From Sulfurovum sp. (lineage in GTDB: Bacteria; Campylobacterota; Campylobacteria; Campylobacterales; Sulfurovaceae), in assembly GCA_026983895.1 (NCBI GenBank), contig JALSTF010000162.1, positions 1 to 10,931 of the forward strand: a stretch of 10,931 bases of DNA. The letters run 5' to 3'. Position 1 is the stretch's first letter, and every line of letters begins with the position of its first letter. Shown piece by piece: positions 6,644 through 10,931 of this stretch. Position numbers and translations under genes: made by a program. A model generated the notes under the pieces. The model worked only from the letters and a program-made list of their open reading frames with translations, was not told the DNA's origin and made no database searches.

Positions 6644-8236
6644 TTAAAGTTGAGGCCCCGCAGAGGCATAATCAAATTCACCGCCGTTGTCGTCATAACG
6701 GTGAAAGTTCTTCTGAAACATACCTGCAAGCTTTTTAAGCATCTCGTCATACTCTGCCTTGTCTTCCCATGTTTCTCTCGGGTTGAGCACCTTGTTGTCT
6801 TTGACACCCTCGAGCGCTTTGGGGATTTGAAGGTTGAATATATCCAGGGTATCGAATTCTGCACTGTTGATGGAACCGTTAAGGATACCATCGATGCATG
6901 CACGCGTATCTTTGATGCTCATACGCTTGCCTACTCCGTACGGACCGCCTGTCCATCCGGTATTGACCAGATAGACATTGACATGGTGCTCGTCGATCTT
7001 CTTTCCGAGAAGTTTGGCATATTCTGTCGGATGCAGAGGAAGGAATGCTTCACCGAAACAGGCAGAGAATGTAGCTACCGGTTCAGTGATACCTCTCTCC
7101 GTGCCTGCTACTTTGGCCGTATATCCGCTCAGAAAATAGTACATGGCCTGTTCTTTGCTGAGTTTGCTTACAGGGGGCAGTACACCGAAAGCATCTGCCG
7201 TCAGGAAGATGATATTGCTCGGATGTCCAGCCTGTAGTCCGTCTTTATGGTTCGCAATATGTTCGATCGGATAGGAGACCCTGGTGTTCTCTGTCTTGGA
7301 ACCGTCTGAATAATCGACATTCCCTGTCTCATCAGCGACCACATTTTCAAGCAGTGCATCTTTGATGATCGCACCATGGATCTCCGGCTCGCTTTTGGGA
7401 TCAAGGTTGATCACTTTGGCATAACATCCGCCTTCAAAGTTAAAGACACCATTGTCGTCCCATCCGTGCTCGTCATCTCCGATCAGTGCTCTGTTCGGAT
7501 CTGTAGAGAGTGTGGTTTTCCCTGTTCCTGAAAGTCCAAAGAAAAGACAGACATCCCCCTCTTTTCCTACATTGGCGGAACAGTGCATGGAGAGCTTGCC
7601 CTCAAGCGGCAGCCAGTAGTTCATCATGGAGAAAATACCTTTTTTCATCTCACCGCCGTACCAGGTACCGCCGATAATGGAAATATTGTCTTCAATATTG
7701 AATACTACGAATACATCGGAGTGCAAACCGTGTTCTTTGTACTTTTCATCCACTGCTTTACAGGCATTATAGACAGTAAAATCAGGCTCAAATGTCTCGA
7801 GTTCCTCTTCTGTAGGACGAATGAACATATTTTTGACAAAGTGCGCCTGCCATGCTACCTCAGTGATAAACCGGATAGAGCGTCTGCTCTCAAGACTGGC
7901 ACCGGTATAGACATCTGTGATATAGATATTTTTTCCTGAGAGCTGCTCAAGCGTGATATCCAGAAGTTCTTCATAGATCTCTTTTTTGATAGGCTTGTTC
8001 ACATCACCCCAGGCAATGTGCTTGTTCGAAGGCTCCTGGTCGACAAAGTATTTGTCTTTGGGGCTTCTTCCGGTAAATATCCCCGTATCGCACATGGCGG
8101 TACCTGATGTGGAGATCTTACATTCTCCGTAATTGATCTCATGCGCTTGCAACTCGTCATAGCTCAGGTTGTAATACACCTCTCCGATATTCTTCAATCC
8201 GAGCTGGTCAAGTCCGTTGGGCGTTCTGGTACTCAT
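6644..8236 (-). CDS. pckA: Phosphoenolpyruvate carboxykinase (ATP)
   Basis: Interconverts oxaloacetate + ATP and PEP + CO2 + ADP in the cytoplasm, the key link between C4 acids and gluconeogenesis. The 530 residues match the usual length of ATP-type enzymes. Visible signatures are R57 in GRSPKDK (oxaloacetate binding), the P-loop GLSGTGKTT (from 234, with K240), the metal-binding GDDEHGWDD (D255) and the NFEGGCYAK segment. The P-loop form and length indicate the ATP rather than the GTP family. The ATG at 8236 has a GAGGA ribosome binding site close upstream. It follows oadAB on the same strand but is separated by 139 bases with two hairpins, so it probably has its own promoter or is regulated relative to the decarboxylase. 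In a reductive-TCA autotroph it would supply PEP from oxaloacetate. Confidence 0.98.
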   Translation of the reverse strand: MSTRTPNGLDQLGLKNIGEVYYNLSYDELQAHEINYGECKISTSGTAMCDTGIFTGRSPKDKYFVDQEPSNKHIAWGDVNKPIKKEIYEELLDITLEQLSGKNIYITDVYTGASLESRRSIRFITEVAWQAHFVKNMFIRPTEEELETFEPDFTVYNACKAVDEKYKEHGLHSDVFVVFNIEDNISIIGGTWYGGEMKKGIFSMMNYWLPLEGKLSMHCSANVGKEGDVCLFFGLSGTGKTTLSTDPNRALIGDDEHGWDDNGVFNFEGGCYAKVINLDPKSEPEIHGAIIKDALLENVVADETGNVDYSDGSKTENTRVSYPIEHIANHKDGLQAGHPSNIIFLTADAFGVLPPVSKLSKEQAMYYFLSGYTAKVAGTERGITEPVATFSACFGEAFLPLHPTEYAKLLGKKIDEHHVNVYLVNTGWTGGPYGVGKRMSIKDTRACIDGILNGSINSAEFDTLDIFNLQIPKALEGVKDNKVLNPRETWEDKAEYDEMLKKLAGMFQKNFHRYDDNGGEFDYASAGPQL

Positions 8237-8296
8237 AGTATCCTCTTTTATAATAGTTTATAAGGCAGAATGGATAAAATCCACTGCATGTCTCAA
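8237..8296 (-). promoter_or_regulatory. Leader/promoter region of pckA with a small palindrome
   Basis: Between the AT-rich hairpin and the pckA ATG, the minus strand has a possible -10 box TATAAA (8262-8257), a second AT-rich box TATTAT (8255-8250) and AGAGGA (8246-8241) as ribosome binding site. A short perfect palindrome, TGGAT-AAA-ATCCA on the plus strand (8271-8283), sits where the spacer or -35 region would be and could be an operator. No regulator is identifiable. The region is supported only by pattern and position. Confidence 0.35.
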
Positions 8297-8325
8297 ATAA
8301 AAACTTCGAAAAAAGAAGTTTTTAT
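8297..8325 (-). terminator. AT-rich perfect hairpin between oadB and pckA, terminator-like
   Basis: Perfect 11-base inverted repeat: left arm ATAAAAACTTC (8297-8307), loop of seven A/G bases (8308-8314), right arm GAAGTTTTTAT (8315-8325). Read on the minus strand the 3' arm ends in GTTTTTATTT, resembling an intrinsic terminator with the U tract built into the stem. It is nearly symmetric and could work in either direction. It may end the oadAB transcript or reduce read-through into pckA. Confidence 0.55.
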
Positions 8326-8340
8326 CTGAAACTGCCAACA

Positions 8341-8361
8341 GGGCCTTCTTCACAAAGGCCC
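8341..8361 (-). terminator. GC-rich perfect hairpin just after oadB
   Basis: Perfect seven-base inverted repeat (GGGCCTT at 8341-8347, AAGGCCC at 8355-8361) with a seven-base loop, beginning 14 bases after the oadB stop. It has no T run directly after it on the minus strand, so on its own it would be a stabilising or processing hairpin. Together with the AT-rich hairpin 15 bases further on it forms a two-stem terminator or attenuator region. Confidence 0.5.
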
Positions 8362-8375
8362 ATATTGTCAGCTGC

Positions 8376-9725
8376 TTATTTGAAAATGGACAGCAATACC
8401 CCTGCTGCGACCGCTGAACCGATCACTCCGGCAACATTCGGTCCCATGGCATGCATGAGAAGAATATTACCCGGTTTCGCTTCCGACCCAACCTTGCTGG
8501 AAACACGTGCTGCCATAGGTACAGCGGAAACTCCTGCAGAGCCAATCAGAGGATTGATGGGCTCATCCGAGAACCTGTTCATTGCCTTGGCCATCAATAC
8601 ACCTGCCGCCGTACCGGCAGCAAATGCAAGAAGACCGATCACCATGATCCCCAAAGTTTCTGCAACGAGAAACTTGTCTGCCTGCAGTGTCATACCGACA
8701 CCGAAACCGAGAAAGATAGTCACCACATTGATCAGCGAATTTTGCATCTCATTGGAAAGTCTGTCGACCACACCGGACTCTTTGGCAAAGTTACCGAAAG
8801 CAAAGGCACCCATCAGCGGAGCTGCATCAGGCAGGATCAGCGCGATCATCATAATGACTACAAGCGGAAAAACAAGCTTTTCCAGTTTGTTGACCTTTCT
8901 TGTTGTTTTCATAACGATCTTACGTTCATCTTCCGAAGTCAGGGCTTTCATTATCGGAGGCTGGATGACCGGTACCAACGCCATATAGGAATAGGCAGCG
9001 ACCGCGATAGCACCAAGCATCTCAGGCGCAAGTGCAGAAGCGATGAAGATCGATGTCGGGCCATCGGCACCGCCGATGATACTGATCGCTGAACATTGTT
9101 TCAACGTAAAGTCTACCATACCGGTATATTGAGAAAGTGCTGCCGCACCTACCAGTGAGCCAAAAATACCGAACTGTGCCGCACCGCCAAGCAGTGCTGT
9201 CTTGGGATTGGCAAGAAGCGGACCGAAATCCGTCATCGCACCTACACCCATAAAGATCAATAGCGGGAAAAATTCATTATGGATACCCATATTGTAAATG
9301 ATCCCTAGCATCCCGTCAGGCCCGGTCATATTGGCTATGGGAATATTGGCCAGAAGCCCGCCGAAAGCAATAGGCAGAAGCAAAAGCGGCTCGAAGCCTT
9401 TTGCAATAGCAAGGTAAAAGAGAATAAATACGATGATGAACATGATCACGCGTCCCCAGCTTTGCGCAAATGTGGACATCTCTACACCCTGGCCGTTCTT
9501 CACCCCTTCTTTCGGGTTAATAATAGCATCGAGTCCCGTCGTATGAAAAAAGCTTACGATAAGCTCTGTCACACTTTTGGGATGATAGGTTGCCGCTTCT
9601 TCAGCCTTCAGCTGTTCCTGTGTCATCTTGATAGGAGTTGCCCCTTCATGTTCGCCTGCATAAGAAACATTTGTCGAAAAGGCAAATGCAAAAAGGACTG
9701 AAAGTAAAAAGTGTTTGAGTTTCAT
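8376..9725 (-). CDS. oadB: Oxaloacetate decarboxylase Na+ pump, beta subunit
   Basis: The membrane subunit that decarboxylates carboxybiotin and couples this to Na+ export. Family signatures are intact: GVGAMTDFGPLLANP (160-174, with D166 as the Na+-site aspartate), GGADGPTS (218-225), a segment starting GSAGVSAVPMAARVS, and HAMGPNVAGVIGSA near the C-terminus. The start is taken as ATG 9725: GGAG at about 9731-9734 gives a five-base spacer, whereas the GTG one codon earlier (9728) would leave only two. The protein is 449 residues. It has about 50 residues ahead of the usual start of the family, beginning with a signal-peptide-like segment (LKHFLLSVLFAFAF, with probable cleavage after SYA at 23) followed by a polar, acidic stretch. 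It starts two bases after the oadA stop, so the pair is an operon. A beta subunit for methylmalonyl-CoA or glutaconyl-CoA decarboxylase is less likely given oadA next door. Confidence 0.95.
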   Translation of the reverse strand: MKLKHFLLSVLFAFAFSTNVSYAGEHEGATPIKMTQEQLKAEEAATYHPKSVTELIVSFFHTTGLDAIINPKEGVKNGQGVEMSTFAQSWGRVIMFIIVFILFYLAIAKGFEPLLLLPIAFGGLLANIPIANMTGPDGMLGIIYNMGIHNEFFPLLIFMGVGAMTDFGPLLANPKTALLGGAAQFGIFGSLVGAAALSQYTGMVDFTLKQCSAISIIGGADGPTSIFIASALAPEMLGAIAVAAYSYMALVPVIQPPIMKALTSEDERKIVMKTTRKVNKLEKLVFPLVVIMMIALILPDAAPLMGAFAFGNFAKESGVVDRLSNEMQNSLINVVTIFLGFGVGMTLQADKFLVAETLGIMVIGLLAFAAGTAAGVLMAKAMNRFSDEPINPLIGSAGVSAVPMAARVSSKVGSEAKPGNILLMHAMGPNVAGVIGSAVAAGVLLSIFK

Positions 9726-9727
9726 CA

Positions 9728-10931
9728 CTACTCCATTGTTGCCAAAAGTTGTCCGTCTGCGACTGCATCGTTTACATTGACATTGATAGAAACGATCTTG
9801 CCTGCCTGAGGCGCGGCGATATCGATCTCCATTTTCATTGCTTCAAGGATCATGATCACATCACCTTCTGCAACCGCGTCTCCAGGATTTTTAAGTATCT
9901 TCCATACGTTACCAGGCGTTTGGGAGAGTATTTCTACAGCCCCTGTACCACTTGGTGCTGCCGGTGCTGCTGCCGGTGCTGCTGCAGGCGCTGATTCAGA
10001 GATCTGGATATCTGCATCACCTTCTGCAACTTGAACACTGTATTTCTTTCCGTCTACCACTACTGTATAATTTCCTGCCATATTTTCTTCTCCACAATCT
10101 TTTTGTTTACCTTTTCTTACCATGAGAGGCCCTTCGCCTTTCAGGAACGCAATACCCTTCTGGTCACATGCACCCGCAATGAAGATATTCTCGTCTGTTG
10201 CTTCGAGACCTTCCTCCTCAAGCACTTTTTTCCAGTGCGCTATCGACTTTGTTTCATCTCTGTCAGCAATATCAAGAGGATTTTCCGTCGTAGGATCGAG
10301 TTTGAGTTTCTGTGCTGCCAACTCAATGATATCTTTATCGGCTTCAACCGGTGTCTTGCCAAAATAGCCCAGGACCATACGTCCGTATCCCGGTGCGATC
10401 TGCTTCCATGGTCCGAACATTACATTCGCATACGCCTGTTGCCAGTAAAATTGGCTTACCGGTGTTACAGATGTTCCGTAACCGCCTTTTTCCACCACTT
10501 CTTTCATGGCAGCGATCACTTCATCGAATTTGTCAAGGTCACCGGAATCTCTCATCATCTGCGTATTGGCTGTCAATGCACCGCCAGGCATCGGTGAGAA
10601 TGGAATAAGCGGAGACACCTGTGTTGCTTCAGGCGGTATCATATACTCGGCAAGACATTCTTTGAGTCTTTCTTCATATTTGAGGACCTTGTCAAGTTTA
10701 AGGTCTCCAAGGTTATAGTTCGTTCCTTTGGTCGCATGAAGCATTGTAAGGATATCCGGCTGCGAGGTACCCCCGCTCACAGGGCTTGCCGCCATATCTA
10801 TACCGTTCGCGCCCGCCTCCAGTGCTGCAAGATAGGAAGCGACCGACACACCTGCTGTTTCATGGGTATGCAGTCTCAAATGCACGCTGTCACCCAGAAG
10901 ATTTCTTGCCATAGCGATCGTTTCATAGACT
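9728..10931 (-). CDS. oadA: Oxaloacetate decarboxylase alpha subunit (biotin carboxyltransferase), N-terminus outside window
   Basis: The alpha subunit transfers a carboxyl group between oxaloacetate and a covalently bound biotin. The frame is open to the right edge, so the gene continues beyond 10931. An ATG at 10912 is internal, and about 200 N-terminal residues of a roughly 600-residue family are missing. Visible parts are the end of the metal-dependent carboxyltransferase barrel with its HTHETAG metal-ligand motif (15-21 counted from that ATG), the conserved PYC/OADA domain with GYFGKTP, a Pro/Ala linker of repeated AAP units, and a C-terminal biotinyl domain. The biotin lysine is in EAMKME, codon 9833-9835, 34 residues from the end. 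The same architecture occurs in the PycB subunit of two-subunit pyruvate carboxylases, so that activity cannot be excluded, but the adjacent oadB favours the Na+-pump complex. Confidence 0.95.
   Translation of the reverse strand, partial: VYETIAMARNLLGDSVHLRLHTHETAGVSVASYLAALEAGANGIDMAASPVSGGTSQPDILTMLHATKGTNYNLGDLKLDKVLKYEERLKECLAEYMIPPEATQVSPLIPFSPMPGGALTANTQMMRDSGDLDKFDEVIAAMKEVVEKGGYGTSVTPVSQFYWQQAYANVMFGPWKQIAPGYGRMVLGYFGKTPVEADKDIIELAAQKLKLDPTTENPLDIADRDETKSIAHWKKVLEEEGLEATDENIFIAGACDQKGIAFLKGEGPLMVRKGKQKDCGEENMAGNYTVVVDGKKYSVQVAEGDADIQISESAPAAAPAAAPAAPSGTGAVEILSQTPGNVWKILKNPGDAVAEGDVIMILEAMKMEIDIAAPQAGKIVSINVNVNDAVADGQLLATME

Noticed and set aside
8365..9092. Two overlapping plus-strand open frames opposite oadB
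   Set aside because: Antisense to a fully conserved OadB; both are low-complexity products of the Ala/Gly-rich gene on the other strand.
9940..9995. Short GCTGCTGCCGGT-like repeats as a possible tandem-repeat element
   Set aside because: They encode the Pro/Ala linker between the OadA carboxyltransferase and biotin domains, a normal feature of the family.
9749..10034. Cys/Arg- or Ala/Gly-repeat plus-strand frames opposite the end of oadA
   Set aside because: They come from the repeated codons of the OadA Pro/Ala linker read on the wrong strand, and the BCCP domain in the sense frame is certain.

Overview
This window looks like ordinary core chromosome from a Campylobacterota (epsilonproteobacterial) bacterium, most plausibly a Sulfurovum/Sulfurimonas-like autotroph. 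The taxonomic call is inference. It rests on the recognisable proteins (a Na+-pumping oxaloacetate decarboxylase next to an ATP-type PEP carboxykinase, MgtE, and a small Cys-containing DUF2892-type protein) and on a promoter at 6556-6578 that resembles the T-rich Campylobacter sigma-70 pattern. Coding density is very high. No tRNA, rRNA, CRISPR array, insertion sequence, prophage gene or integration scar was seen, and no stretch over 300 bases lacks a gene; the largest gap is about 140 bases (8237-8375).

Plus-strand block (1-2496): the C-terminal end of an unrecognised protein with a Pro/Ala linker, then a two-HKD-motif cardiolipin synthase (cls, TTG start), then an endonuclease/exonuclease/phosphatase-superfamily enzyme whose ATG overlaps the cls stop by four bases. 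These three are probably co-transcribed.

Minus-strand block A (6240 down to 2500): mgtE (Mg2+ channel), a CNNM/CorC-type membrane protein with a CBS pair 22 bases later, and a DEAD-box RNA helicase whose ATG overlaps the CNNM stop by one base. This is a tight operon with a good candidate promoter just upstream of mgtE. It meets the plus-strand block tail to tail with only three bases between the stop codons.

Minus-strand block B (10931 down to 6344): the C-terminal two thirds of oadA (carboxyltransferase plus biotin carrier), oadB (Na+-translocating membrane subunit, with an unusual signal-peptide-like N-terminal extension), an intergenic region with two perfect hairpins, pckA, a probable terminator, and a small DUF2892-type membrane protein with its own promoter. 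oadA, oadB and pckA all act on oxaloacetate and set the flow between oxaloacetate, pyruvate and PEP. That would suit an organism running a reductive TCA cycle or growing on C4 acids.

I found no convincing new biological system. The points worth a second look are the OadB presequence, the paired hairpins and small palindrome before pckA, the Mg2+-transport/helicase operon, the coupled cls/EEP pair, and the conserved-looking cysteines in the small membrane protein.
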